Origin: Nitrospinota bacterium
GTDB taxonomy: Bacteria > Tectomicrobia > Entotheonellia > J063
Length of the DNA: 11,684 bases
Direction of reading: 5' to 3'
Assembly (NCBI GenBank): GCA_003696125.1
Contig: RFHZ01000040.1
Coordinates: 1-11,684, forward strand
In this document: positions 4,022 through 11,684 of the stretch, piece by piece
How the letters are laid out: the number at the start of each line of letters is the position of its first letter
How positions within the stretch are numbered: position 1 is the stretch's first letter
Position numbers and translations under genes: made by a program
The notes under the pieces: model-generated
Told to the model about the DNA's origin: nothing
The model's database searches: none
Seen by the model: the letters and a program-made list of their open reading frames with translations, nothing else

Positions 4022-6688
4022 ATGCAGATCATCACTACCCATATCAGTGCCGACTTCGATGCGCTGGCTTCCATGCTGGCGGCCAAGAAGCTCTACCCGG
4101 AGGCCAGGCTTGTTTTCCCTGGCGCCCAGGAGCGAAACGTACAGGAGTTTTTGCAGTGGACGGAGTACTCCTTTGAGTTTGCCAAGGTAAAGAACATCCC
4201 CTTGGAGGAGGTCGAACTCCTGGTCCTGGTCGATGTCAAGCTGGCCAGCCGTATCGGTCCCTTTGCCGACCTGATCGGCCGTCCCGGCCTGCGGATACAC
4301 ATCTACGACCATCATCCCTCCCATCCCAAGGATATTAAGGGGGAGATCGAGGTGTTGCAGGAGGTGGGGGCGACCACGACCCTCTTTGTAGATCTTCTCC
4401 GGAGGCGACGCATTCCTCTCTCCCCTCAGGAAGCGTCGATCCTCCTGCTCGGCATCTACGAGGATACCGGGATGTTGACCTTCAGTTCCACCACACCGGA
4501 GGATCTGGAAGCAGCCGCCTATCTCCTCTCCCAGGGAGGCAATCTGGTGCTGGTCAGCGACTTTGTGAAGCGGGAGCTTACCGAAGAGCAGATCAGCCTG
4601 CTCAACGATCTCCTCCAGGAGGCAGAAACCCACCTGATCAATGGGGTGGAAGTGGTCATTGCCACTGCCTCGCGTCAGAAGTACGTCGGAGACCTGGCCT
4701 TTCTGGCCCACAAGTATGCAGACATGAAGCATCCCCAGGTGCTGATCTTCCTGGTGCAGATGGATAACAAGGTACACATGGTCGTGCGGAGTCGAAGCGA
4801 CATGGTGGATGCCTCGGCGGTGGCAGAAGAGTTTGGGGGAGGGGGACACCCGACTGCCGCCTCGGCCTCGATCAAAGACCTCTCCCTGATGCAGGTGCGG
4901 GAACGCCTGCTCAAAGCGCTGCGGGAGAAGATCATCCCTGTTCGTCTGGCGCGTGATCTGATGACCGCTCCCCTCAAGTGTATCGAGAAAGGGAAGAGCC
5001 TTCAGGAAGCGCAAGAGATCATGCTTCGCTCCCATGTCAGTACCCTCCCGGTTATCGATTCCTCTGGGAAGCTGCACGGCCTGATTAGCCGCCAGATCGT
5101 GGAGCGGGCGATCCTCCACGGGCTGGGAAGCGAGCGGGTAGATGAGTACATGACGCGAGAGTTTCCTCTCGTCCAACCGGATACTCCCTATCCTGTGCTG
5201 GAAAACTATATTCTGGAGCAACGACAGAAGTTCTTACCGGTAGTAGAGATGCCCGGCAGGGTCCTGGTAGGGGCGGTGACCCGAGGGGATTTCCTGGCTT
5301 TCCTGCGTGAGGACATGCGCAAAAAGGAGCGCTTCCCGGAAGAAGAGCTCTTCACCCTCCCTCTCGCCCCTCAGAAAAACCTGCACAGCCTGATCAGGGA
5401 GCGGTTGCCAGAGCAGTACTGCACCTTGTTAGAGATGATGGCGGAGTTGGCCGATCGGCAGGGAGTTTCGCTCTATGTGGTTGGAGGATTTGTGCGTGAC
5501 CTGCTCCTGCGCGTGGAGAATTTCGACCTCGATCTGGTGATCGAAGGGGATGCCTTTGCCTTTGCCCGCCTGGCCGCCAAGAGGCTCAAGGGGAAGGTGC
5601 GGGGTCCTTCCCGCTTTGGTACCGCGGTTCTCCTCCTCCCGGACGGCACCCGGGTAGATATCGCCACGGCCCGGCGGGAATATTATCCGCATCCTGCTGC
5701 CCTCCCCGAGGTGGAAGTCGGGTCGATCAAGCAGGATCTCTACCGGCGAGACTTCACCATCAATGCCCTGGCCATCAAGCTGAGCGGGCCGAACAAGTTC
5801 CATCTGATCGACTTCTTTGGGGGACGACGAGACATCAAGGAGCGGATCATCCGTGTCTTGCATAACCTCAGCTTTGTGGAGGATCCTACCCGGATCTTCC
5901 GCGCCATTCGCTTTGAGCAGCGTTTCAATTTCACCATCGGAAAGCATACCCTCTCCCTGATGAAGAGTGCCATCGAGAAGGGGCTCTGTGCTCGCCTCTC
6001 CGGGAAGCGTCTCTGGCAGGAACTGAAGCTCATCCTGCAGGAAAGAGAGCCGATCCGCCCCTTGAAGCGGATGGCTGAATTTACCCTGCTCTCGGTGCTT
6101 CATCCTGCCCTCCAGTGGAACGAGGAGAAAGAGCGGCTCTTTAAAAAGGTAGAACAGACCCTGGCCTGGTACGAGCTCTCCTTCCTGGACGAAAAGATCG
6201 ATGCCTGGAAGGTCTATTTCCTGGCCCTGGTCAGCGACATGAATGACGAGCATCTACAGGCCCTGCTCCACCACCTCAGACCGGCCGAACCGTTTGCCCG
6301 CGATGTGGTGGAAGAGCGACGACGGATCGAGAGGATCTGGTGGCACTTTGCTCAGCAGGAGTCCCTCCCCCCCAGTGCTGTGGACCGGCTGTTGCGTCCG
6401 CTGAGTTTAGAGTCGATCCTCTACCTGATGGCCAAGCTGGACAAGGAGTGCGCCAAGCGTCACATCTCCCTCTATCTCACGCAACTGCGCCGGGTGCAGA
6501 TCGCAACCACGGGAAAGGAGTTGATCCAGCTCGGTCTCCAGCCCGGACCGCTCTTTGGGAAAATCTTAGCCCACCTGCGAGAGGCCAAACTGGATGGGAA
6601 GGTGCACACGGCCGAGGAGGAGTTGGCCTTTGTCCGCACCCATTATCTGGCAGAGCAGCCCCGGGAAGGAGAAGAGGAAGGAACGTGA
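4022..6688 (+). CDS. DHH phosphoesterase-CBS-CBS-tRNA nucleotidyltransferase/poly(A) polymerase fusion, 888 aa
   Basis: This fusion most likely adds or repairs the 3' CCA (or part of it) of tRNAs, or polyadenylates RNA. It also carries a DHH phosphoesterase that could degrade short RNAs or nucleotides. Domain order: DHH (1 to about 300) with THISADFDALAS (D-x-D), YDHHPSHP (D96-H97-H98), GIYEDTG and the DHHA1 segment EEFGGGGHPTAAS. A CBS pair (about 310-430) follows, with DLMTAPL, STLPVID, DEYMTREFPLV and KFLPVVE; CBS pairs usually bind adenine nucleotides. The class II nucleotidyltransferase head has VVGGFVRD (488-493), FDLDLVIEGD (catalytic D502, D504), RRDFTINALAI (575-585) and EDPTRIFRAIRFEQRF, then a helical tail. 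I chose ATG 4022 because MQIITTHI is the family-like N-terminus; the in-frame TTG at 3971 lies inside the promoter. The Shine-Dalgarno is weak (GGAAA). The stop TGA overlaps the next ATG by one base, implying translational coupling. Confidence 0.95.
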   Translation: MQIITTHISADFDALASMLAAKKLYPEARLVFPGAQERNVQEFLQWTEYSFEFAKVKNIPLEEVELLVLVDVKLASRIGPFADLIGRPGLRIHIYDHHPSHPKDIKGEIEVLQEVGATTTLFVDLLRRRRIPLSPQEASILLLGIYEDTGMLTFSSTTPEDLEAAAYLLSQGGNLVLVSDFVKRELTEEQISLLNDLLQEAETHLINGVEVVIATASRQKYVGDLAFLAHKYADMKHPQVLIFLVQMDNKVHMVVRSRSDMVDASAVAEEFGGGGHPTAASASIKDLSLMQVRERLLKALREKIIPVRLARDLMTAPLKCIEKGKSLQEAQEIMLRSHVSTLPVIDSSGKLHGLISRQIVERAILHGLGSERVDEYMTREFPLVQPDTPYPVLENYILEQRQKFLPVVEMPGRVLVGAVTRGDFLAFLREDMRKKERFPEEELFTLPLAPQKNLHSLIRERLPEQYCTLLEMMAELADRQGVSLYVVGGFVRDLLLRVENFDLDLVIEGDAFAFARLAAKRLKGKVRGPSRFGTAVLLLPDGTRVDIATARREYYPHPAALPEVEVGSIKQDLYRRDFTINALAIKLSGPNKFHLIDFFGGRRDIKERIIRVLHNLSFVEDPTRIFRAIRFEQRFNFTIGKHTLSLMKSAIEKGLCARLSGKRLWQELKLILQEREPIRPLKRMAEFTLLSVLHPALQWNEEKERLFKKVEQTLAWYELSFLDEKIDAWKVYFLALVSDMNDEHLQALLHHLRPAEPFARDVVEERRRIERIWWHFAQQESLPPSAVDRLLRPLSLESILYLMAKLDKECAKRHISLYLTQLRRVQIATTGKELIQLGLQPGPLFGKILAHLREAKLDGKVHTAEEELAFVRTHYLAEQPREGEEEGT

Positions 6689-7353
6689 TGGACTTCCCTT
6701 TTTTGGTACAACGGATTTCGATCATGGCCATCCCACTGATTTTGGCCGTCACCCTGCATGAGGTGGCCCACGGCTGGGTGGCGGACAGGCGAGGGGATCC
6801 CACGGCCAGGCTGATGGGACGACTCTCTCTCAACCCCCTGGTCCACGTCGATCTGTTCGGGACGGTTATCCTGCCCCTGTTGCTCCTCTTTTCTCAAGCA
6901 GGGATCCTCTTCGGGTATGCCAAGCCGGTACCGGTGAACTTCCGTAACCTGCAGGACCCGAAGCGGGACATGATCTGGGTGGCCGGGGCCGGACCGGCAA
7001 CGAACCTCCTGCTGGCCCTGCTCAGTGCCCTCCTGCTCCAGGGACTCCTCTCCCTCTATCAGGGACCATTCTGGAACGAGTTCTTCTTTCGTCCCCTCTC
7101 CCAGATGGCCTTCATCAGTGTTCGCCTCAACGTCCTCCTGGCCATCATCAACCTGATCCCGATCCCACCAGCCGATGGAGGGAGAATCCTGGTCGGGATC
7201 CTCCCGCATCGGCAGGCACGCCTGGTGAGTAGTGTAGAACCGGTGGGGATGGTTCTCCTGATGATCGTCATCTTCTTTGATCCTTTTCGGGTGTTCAGTC
7301 ATGGAATCGTGCCGGTGATCGATGGGCTGACCACGTTACTGTTGGGAATCTAA
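6688..7353 (+). CDS. M50-family membrane zinc metalloprotease (site-2 protease type), 221 aa
   Basis: This is an integral-membrane protease that would cut substrates within the membrane; its physiological target is unknown. The zinc site is LHEVAH (H24, E25, H28), and the third ligand lies in NLIPIPPADGGRIL (D163), the N-P-P-x-D-G motif of the family. Other family signs are RLSLNPLVHVDLFGTVILP, GYAKPVPVNFRNLQDPKRD and AGAGPATNLLLALLSALLL. I estimate five to six hydrophobic segments. No PDZ domain is visible, so it belongs to the compact branch rather than the RseP type. ATG 6688 overlaps the TGA of the preceding gene (TGATG) and has AAGGA about 6 nt upstream; the frame continues to 6340, but that stretch is antiparallel-phase read of the upstream gene. 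trpS follows after 20 bp. Confidence 0.93.
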   Translation: MDFPFLVQRISIMAIPLILAVTLHEVAHGWVADRRGDPTARLMGRLSLNPLVHVDLFGTVILPLLLLFSQAGILFGYAKPVPVNFRNLQDPKRDMIWVAGAGPATNLLLALLSALLLQGLLSLYQGPFWNEFFFRPLSQMAFISVRLNVLLAIINLIPIPPADGGRILVGILPHRQARLVSSVEPVGMVLLMIVIFFDPFRVFSHGIVPVIDGLTTLLLGI

Positions 7354-7373
7354 CCGAGAACATAGGGACCATC

Positions 7374-8384
7374 ATGGAAAAAAAGGGGAAAATGATGGAG
7401 AAAGCACGGGTATTGAGCGGAATGAGACCGACCGGGAAACTGCATCTGGGCAATTATCTAGGAGCCTTGAAGAACTGGCTCTCCCTGCAGGAACGGTACG
7501 AGTGCTTCTACTTTCTCGCCGACTGGCATGCCCTGACGTCCGAATATGCGGATACCGGTCCGCTCAAAAGCTATATACTCGACATCGGTACCGATTGGCT
7601 GGCTGCCGGTCTCGATCCGGAACGGTGCACCCTCTTCATCCAGTCCCGGGTACCGGAGCACGCAGAACTCCACCTCCTCCTCTCCATGATTACGCCTCTG
7701 GCCTGGCTGGAACGGGTGCCCACCTATAAGGAACAGCAGCAGGAGCTGAAAGAAAAGGATCTTTCCACCTACGGGTTCCTGGGCTATCCGCTGTTGCAGA
7801 CCGCCGATATCATCATCTATAAAGCGCATTATGTACCGGTAGGGGTCGACCAGGTCCCCCATGTCGAGCTGAGTCGGGAAATCGTGCGCCGTTTTCACTA
7901 TCTCTACGGGAAAGAGGTCTTTCCCGAGCCGGCTGCACTGCTGACCGAAATCCCCAAGGTGCCGGGAACAGACGGGCGAAAGATGAGCAAGAGCTACGAT
8001 AACGCCATCTACCTCTCCGATCCTCCCGAGGCGATCCGGGAAAAGATCCGGACCATGGTGACCGATCCCCAACGCGCCCGGCGGCATGATCCGGGAGATC
8101 CGGAAGTCTGCCCGGTCTTCGCCTTTCACAAGATCTACTCTGCGGTCGCCGAAATCGATCGCATCAACCAGGAGTGCCGGAGTGCCGAGATCGGGTGTGT
8201 CGAGTGCAAACAGATCCTGAGCCAGAACCTGCTAAAAGAGATGCAAGGATTCATGGAGCGACGGGAGTACTATGTGCACCGGCCAGACCAGGTCCGAGAG
8301 ATCCTGGAGGAGGGGAGCAAGAGAGCCCGTCGAGTTGCCCGGGAAACGATGGACGAAGTACGAGAGGCCATGCAGATTGCCTAA
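7374..8384 (+). CDS. trpS: tryptophanyl-tRNA synthetase, 336 aa
   Basis: Cytoplasmic class I synthetase that joins tryptophan to tRNA-Trp using ATP. The Rossmann-fold signature is complete: LSGMRPTGKLHLGNYLGAL (HIGH motif as HLGN, H24-N27) and GRKMSKSYDNAI (KMSKS at 203-207). Further family markers are FYFLADWHALT, GFLGYPLLQTADIIIY, VPVGVDQVPHVELSREI and the late GCVECKQIL segment. Length is typical of bacterial TrpS. The start is uncertain among ATGs at 7374, 7392 and 7395. The first has AGGGA 5 nt upstream; the last has AAGGGG 6 nt upstream and would give the short N-terminus MEKARVLSG seen more often. No leader peptide or T-box-like element precedes it, and there is no room for one in the 20-bp gap, so control should come from the operon promoter. 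Confidence 0.98.
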   Translation: MEKKGKMMEKARVLSGMRPTGKLHLGNYLGALKNWLSLQERYECFYFLADWHALTSEYADTGPLKSYILDIGTDWLAAGLDPERCTLFIQSRVPEHAELHLLLSMITPLAWLERVPTYKEQQQELKEKDLSTYGFLGYPLLQTADIIIYKAHYVPVGVDQVPHVELSREIVRRFHYLYGKEVFPEPAALLTEIPKVPGTDGRKMSKSYDNAIYLSDPPEAIREKIRTMVTDPQRARRHDPGDPEVCPVFAFHKIYSAVAEIDRINQECRSAEIGCVECKQILSQNLLKEMQGFMERREYYVHRPDQVREILEEGSKRARRVARETMDEVREAMQIA

Positions 8385-8413
8385 ACGGTGAAACATGAGG
8401 AGAGGAAGGGTCT

Positions 8414-11209
8414 ATGGTCGATTATAAAGAGACGTTGAATCTGCCCAAAACCGCATTTCCCATGAAGGCCAACCTTCTCCAGTTGGAGCCGGCCATTTTA
8501 GCGGAGTGGGAGAAGGAGAACCTCTATCAGATGATGCGCCAGCGGTTCGCCGATCGTCCCCTTTACATCCTGCACGATGGTCCGCCCTATGCCAATGGCC
8601 ATATTCATCTGGGTACCGCCCTCAACAAGATCCTCAAAGACTTTGTCAACAAGGTAAAAACCATGGAGGGCTTCAACGCGGTCTATGTCCCGGGCTGGGA
8701 TTGTCACGGTCTCCCTATCGAGCACCAGGTGGACCGGGAGTTGGGACCCCAGAAGCTCACCATGAGCAAAGTCGAGATCCGGCAACGCTGCCGGGAATTC
8801 GCCAATCGTTTCATCAACATCCAGCGGGAAGAGTTCAAGCGCCTGGGAGTGCTGGGAGACTGGGATCATCCCTACCTGACCATGGACTACCGGTTCGAGG
8901 CGGATATTGTGCGGGAGCTGGCCAAGTTTATCGCCAACGGCAGCCTGTACAAGGGACTCAAACCGGTACACTGGTGTACCTCGTGTAAGACGGCCCTGGC
9001 CGAAGCCGAGGTGGAGTACGAGGAGCACCGCTCTCCCTCCATCTATGTGAAGTTTCCGGTGCAGGACGAGTTCTACACCAGGTATCCTGTCCTGCAGGGC
9101 AAGCCAGCTTCGGTGCTTATCTGGACGACAACCCCGTGGACCCTTCCGGCCAACCTGGCCATCTGTCTCCATCCCGAGTTCGAGTACGTGGCGGTGGAAG
9201 CCCAGGGTGAAGTCTTCATCCTGGTCAAGGACCTGGTCGATGAGGTGATGCGCAAGTGTGAGATCCAGGAGTACACGGTCCTCAGCTCCTTTCCCGGCAC
9301 GGCTCTAGAGGGGTTGAAATGCCGTCATCCCTTCCTGGAAAGGGATTCTCTCCTCATCCTGGGAGACCATGTGACCCTCGATCAGGGAACCGGCTGCGTG
9401 CATACCGCCCCGGGACACGGCCAGGAAGACTTTGAGATCGGGATCAAATACGGACTCGAAGTGTATAATCCGGTAGGTGAGGAAGGGGATTTCCTCCCTG
9501 ATACCCCCTACTTTGCCGGCAAGAAGGTCTGGGATGCCAATGCGGACATCAATGCCCTGCTGCGCGAACGGGGGATGCTGGTCAAGGAGGAGGAGATTGA
9601 GCACGCCTATCCTCACTGCTGGCGCTGCAAAAACCCGGTGATCTTCCGGGCCACAGAGCAGTGGTTCATCTCCATGGAGAAGAATGACCTCCGCAAGAAG
9701 GCCTTACAGAAGATCCGGGAAGTCGAGTGGATCCCCCCCTGGGGAGAGGAGCGGATCTACCAGATGATCGAACACCGGCCCGACTGGTGTATCTCGCGCC
9801 AGCGCGCCTGGGGAGTCCCCATCACCGTCTTCTACTGCCAGGAGTGCGGTGAGTTGATCGCCTCGGCCGAGCTGGCCAACTACGTTGCCGATCTGATGGA
9901 GGAACATGGGGCCGATATCTGGTTTGCCCGGGAAGCGCAAGACCTCCTTCCCCCCGGCTTCTCCTGCCCACACTGCGAGGGGAAATCCTTCCGTAAGGAA
10001 GAGGATATCCTCGATGTCTGGTTCGACTCCGGGGTAACCCATGCCGCGGTTCTGGAGAGACGTCCAGATCTGCGCTGGCCCTCGGACATGTACCTGGAGG
10101 GGAGTGATCAACACCGGGGCTGGTTTCACAGCTCCCTGCTCACCGCGGTCGGTACCCGAGGAGAAGCCCCTTACCGCACGGTGTTGACGCATGGCTATGT
10201 GGTAGACGGCGAGGGGAGAAAGATGGCCAAATCGCTCGGCAATGTCATCTCCCCGGAAGAGGTGATCCAGAAATACGGGGCAGAGATCCTGCGCCTCTGG
10301 GTCTCTTCGGAGAACTTCCGTGAGGATATCCGGGTCTCGGACGAGATCCTGCGCCAACTGGTGGATGCCTATCGCCGTATCCGCAATACCTGCCGCTTCC
10401 TGCTCGGCAACCTGTCTGACTTTGATCCCCAAAGAGATCGGGTCCCTTATCAGGAGCTCCCGGAACTCGAGCGGCTGATGCTGCATCGCCTGCAGCAGTT
10501 GATCCAGCAGGTACGCAAGGCGTACGACACCTATGAGTACCATCTCTTCTATCACCGGGTCCACAACTTCTGCACGGTCGATCTCAGCTCCTTTTATCTC
10601 GATATCCAAAAGGATAACCTCTATACCTCCCGGGCAGAGTCGAAAGAGCGTCGGGCAACGCAGACGGTACTCTTCGAGATCCTCCTGGCCCTGGTCAAGC
10701 TGATGGCGCCGGTCCTCTCCTTTACCGCCGAAGAGATCTGGAAGTACCTGCCGGCTGGCAGCGTTACCGAGCCGAGCGTGCATCTCTCCCGCTTTCCAGA
10801 CGTGCAGGAAGCGTACATCGATGAGGCCCTGGCCAGCCGCTGGGAGCGGTTGCTGGCGGTGCGACGCGAAGTGCTCAAGGCACTGGAGATGGCACGAAAC
10901 CGCAAGCTGATCGGGAATGCGCTGGAAGCCCGGGTCACGCTCTACCTCTCGCCAGACCTGGCAGACTTTCTGGCCCCGTATGCACCGGATCTGCGCACGC
11001 TCTTCATCGTCTCCCAGGTGGAGTTGCAGTCGCAGGAGGCCACCATTCCGGCCGAGGCATACGCCAGCAGCGAAATCCCCCAACTCCATGTCCTGGTCGA
11101 ACGGGCACGGGGAGAGAAGTGTGAACGGTGTTGGATCTATTCGGAGACGGTGGGGGACGACCCGCGTCACCCGACCCTCTGCGATCGCTGTGTTTCCCGC
11201 ATAACCTGA
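8414..11209 (+). CDS. ileS: isoleucyl-tRNA synthetase, 931 aa
   Basis: Cytoplasmic class I synthetase charging tRNA-Ile, with an editing domain against valine. Motifs in order: PPYANGHIHLGTALNK (HIGH as H63-I-H-L-G67), GWDCHGLPIEHQV, and the CP1 editing signs WTTTPWTLPANLAI and DQGTGCVHTAPGHGQEDF. CISRQRAWGVPI, DVWFDSG, GSDQHRGWFHSSL and GRKMAKSLGNVISP follow (603-607 read KMAKS instead of KMSKS), then the helical anticodon-binding domain. Several Cys pairs look like zinc sites: C188/C191 with C402/C405, C475/C478 with C518/C521, and the C-terminal C903/C906 with C923/C926. Length is close to the E. coli enzyme, so it is full-length and bacterial type. ATG 8414 is preceded by AGGAGAGGAAGG. 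It follows trpS by 29 bp and precedes lspA by 18 bp; ileS-lspA is a widespread bacterial pair. Confidence 0.98.
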   Translation: MVDYKETLNLPKTAFPMKANLLQLEPAILAEWEKENLYQMMRQRFADRPLYILHDGPPYANGHIHLGTALNKILKDFVNKVKTMEGFNAVYVPGWDCHGLPIEHQVDRELGPQKLTMSKVEIRQRCREFANRFINIQREEFKRLGVLGDWDHPYLTMDYRFEADIVRELAKFIANGSLYKGLKPVHWCTSCKTALAEAEVEYEEHRSPSIYVKFPVQDEFYTRYPVLQGKPASVLIWTTTPWTLPANLAICLHPEFEYVAVEAQGEVFILVKDLVDEVMRKCEIQEYTVLSSFPGTALEGLKCRHPFLERDSLLILGDHVTLDQGTGCVHTAPGHGQEDFEIGIKYGLEVYNPVGEEGDFLPDTPYFAGKKVWDANADINALLRERGMLVKEEEIEHAYPHCWRCKNPVIFRATEQWFISMEKNDLRKKALQKIREVEWIPPWGEERIYQMIEHRPDWCISRQRAWGVPITVFYCQECGELIASAELANYVADLMEEHGADIWFAREAQDLLPPGFSCPHCEGKSFRKEEDILDVWFDSGVTHAAVLERRPDLRWPSDMYLEGSDQHRGWFHSSLLTAVGTRGEAPYRTVLTHGYVVDGEGRKMAKSLGNVISPEEVIQKYGAEILRLWVSSENFREDIRVSDEILRQLVDAYRRIRNTCRFLLGNLSDFDPQRDRVPYQELPELERLMLHRLQQLIQQVRKAYDTYEYHLFYHRVHNFCTVDLSSFYLDIQKDNLYTSRAESKERRATQTVLFEILLALVKLMAPVLSFTAEEIWKYLPAGSVTEPSVHLSRFPDVQEAYIDEALASRWERLLAVRREVLKALEMARNRKLIGNALEARVTLYLSPDLADFLAPYAPDLRTLFIVSQVELQSQEATIPAEAYASSEIPQLHVLVERARGEKCERCWIYSETVGDDPRHPTLCDRCVSRIT

Positions 11210-11227
11210 AGGAAGAAGAGGGGAAGG

Positions 11228-11684
11228 ATGCGCTTACGGCTGCCCCGCAAGTATCTGCTGCTCATTCTGGTCACGGCCAGTGTGCTGCTTTTTGACCAGG
11301 GGAGCAAGGTGTACATCGACCAGGTCATGCGGCCTGGCCAGTCCCTGATGGTGATCAAGGATTTCTTCAACATCACCTATGTCCGCAACCCCGGGGCAGC
11401 CTTCGGCTTCCTGGCCGGGGTGAAAAAAGAGGTCATTCGTCCCGTCTTCCTGGTCATTTCCCTGGGGGCGGTTGTCGGTATCCTCCTCTTCTACCGGACC
11501 ATCCCTGCCCGGGACTACCTCTCCCAGGTCGGCTTCTCCCTTATCCTGGCAGGGGCTATAGGGAACCTGATCGATCGGCTCTGGCGACATGAGGTCATCG
11601 ATTTCCTCGATTTGCACTGGCAGAACACCTACCACTGGCCAGCCTTTAATGTTGCCGATGCCAGCATCACCATCGGCGTAGGTC
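11228..11684 (+). CDS. lspA: lipoprotein signal peptidase (signal peptidase II), 3' end outside window
   Basis: An inner-membrane aspartic protease that removes signal peptides from prolipoproteins after lipidation. The visible 152 codons start MRLRLPRKYLLLILV with a first transmembrane helix containing DQGSK. FNITYVRNPGAAFGFLAG, the conserved Asn-rich segment, comes next, then two hydrophobic stretches (about 70-90 and 98-112). GAIGNLIDRL carries catalytic D116, VIDFLDLHW follows, and FNVADASITIG carries catalytic D144. The frame is still open at 11684, where roughly 10-20 residues are missing by family length. ATG 11228 has GAGGGG/GGAAGG directly upstream. It is the last visible gene of the operon, as commonly found behind ileS. 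Confidence 0.97.
   Translation, partial: MRLRLPRKYLLLILVTASVLLFDQGSKVYIDQVMRPGQSLMVIKDFFNITYVRNPGAAFGFLAGVKKEVIRPVFLVISLGAVVGILLFYRTIPARDYLSQVGFSLILAGAIGNLIDRLWRHEVIDFLDLHWQNTYHWPAFNVADASITIGVG

Noticed and set aside
3980-5221. 413-codon open frame on the minus strand
   Set aside because: It lies wholly antisense to the DHH-CBS-polymerase gene, in a phase that GC-rich codon use keeps free of stops. The translation is low-complexity in character with no family motif.
6340-6687. Upstream in-frame extension of the M50 protease
   Set aside because: It overlaps the well-conserved 3' part of the preceding gene in another frame. The ATG at 6688 overlapping the stop and the family N-terminus decide the start.
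9704-11170. 488-codon open frame on the minus strand
   Set aside because: It is antisense to ileS, which has intact motifs throughout. The reverse translation shows no recognisable domain and has no ribosome binding site of note.

Overview
This window is ordinary-looking bacterial chromosome, GC-rich and densely coded. It probably comes from a Desulfobacterota (former Deltaproteobacteria) relative or a similar Gram-negative lineage. That placement is inference. It rests on the long DHH-CBS-CBS-poly(A)-polymerase fusion followed by a small M50 protease and trpS (an arrangement I associate with Geobacter-like genomes), on a DUF434-family gene, and on what looks like the end of a type VI secretion gene. 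No mobile element, CRISPR array, tRNA or rRNA gene was seen.

Left part (1-1925). A plus-strand reading frame is already open at base 1 and ends at 1386. It resembles the C-terminal, periplasmic part of TssM/IcmF, so a type VI secretion cluster probably lies upstream of the window. A 59-codon minus-strand gene (1403-1582) with a strong ribosome binding site converges on it. Between that gene and the glycosyltransferase lies about 340 bp without a convincing full-size gene. It holds a long imperfect inverted repeat, a UUCG-type hairpin and a possible 24-codon leader ORF.

Middle (1923-3910). A GT4-family glycosyltransferase on the minus strand and a DUF434/DUF5616 PIN-like protein on the plus strand are divergently transcribed from a shared 215-bp region. 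Each direction has its own visible promoter element.

Right part (3911-11684). A sigma-70-like promoter carrying a dyad over its spacer and -10 drives a tightly packed run of genes, all on the plus strand: the DHH/CBS/tRNA-nucleotidyltransferase fusion, an M50 site-2-type protease, trpS, ileS and lspA. lspA runs off the right edge. Gaps are -1, 20, 29 and 18 bp, so they are probably one transcript. Three products serve tRNA 3'-end maturation/repair or aminoacylation (Trp, Ile). The other two are membrane proteases, one for regulated intramembrane proteolysis and one for lipoprotein maturation.

I did not find a clearly new multi-gene system. The best second looks are the structured intergenic region with its small minus-strand gene, the dyad-bearing operon promoter, the DUF434 protein and the TssM-like fragment.
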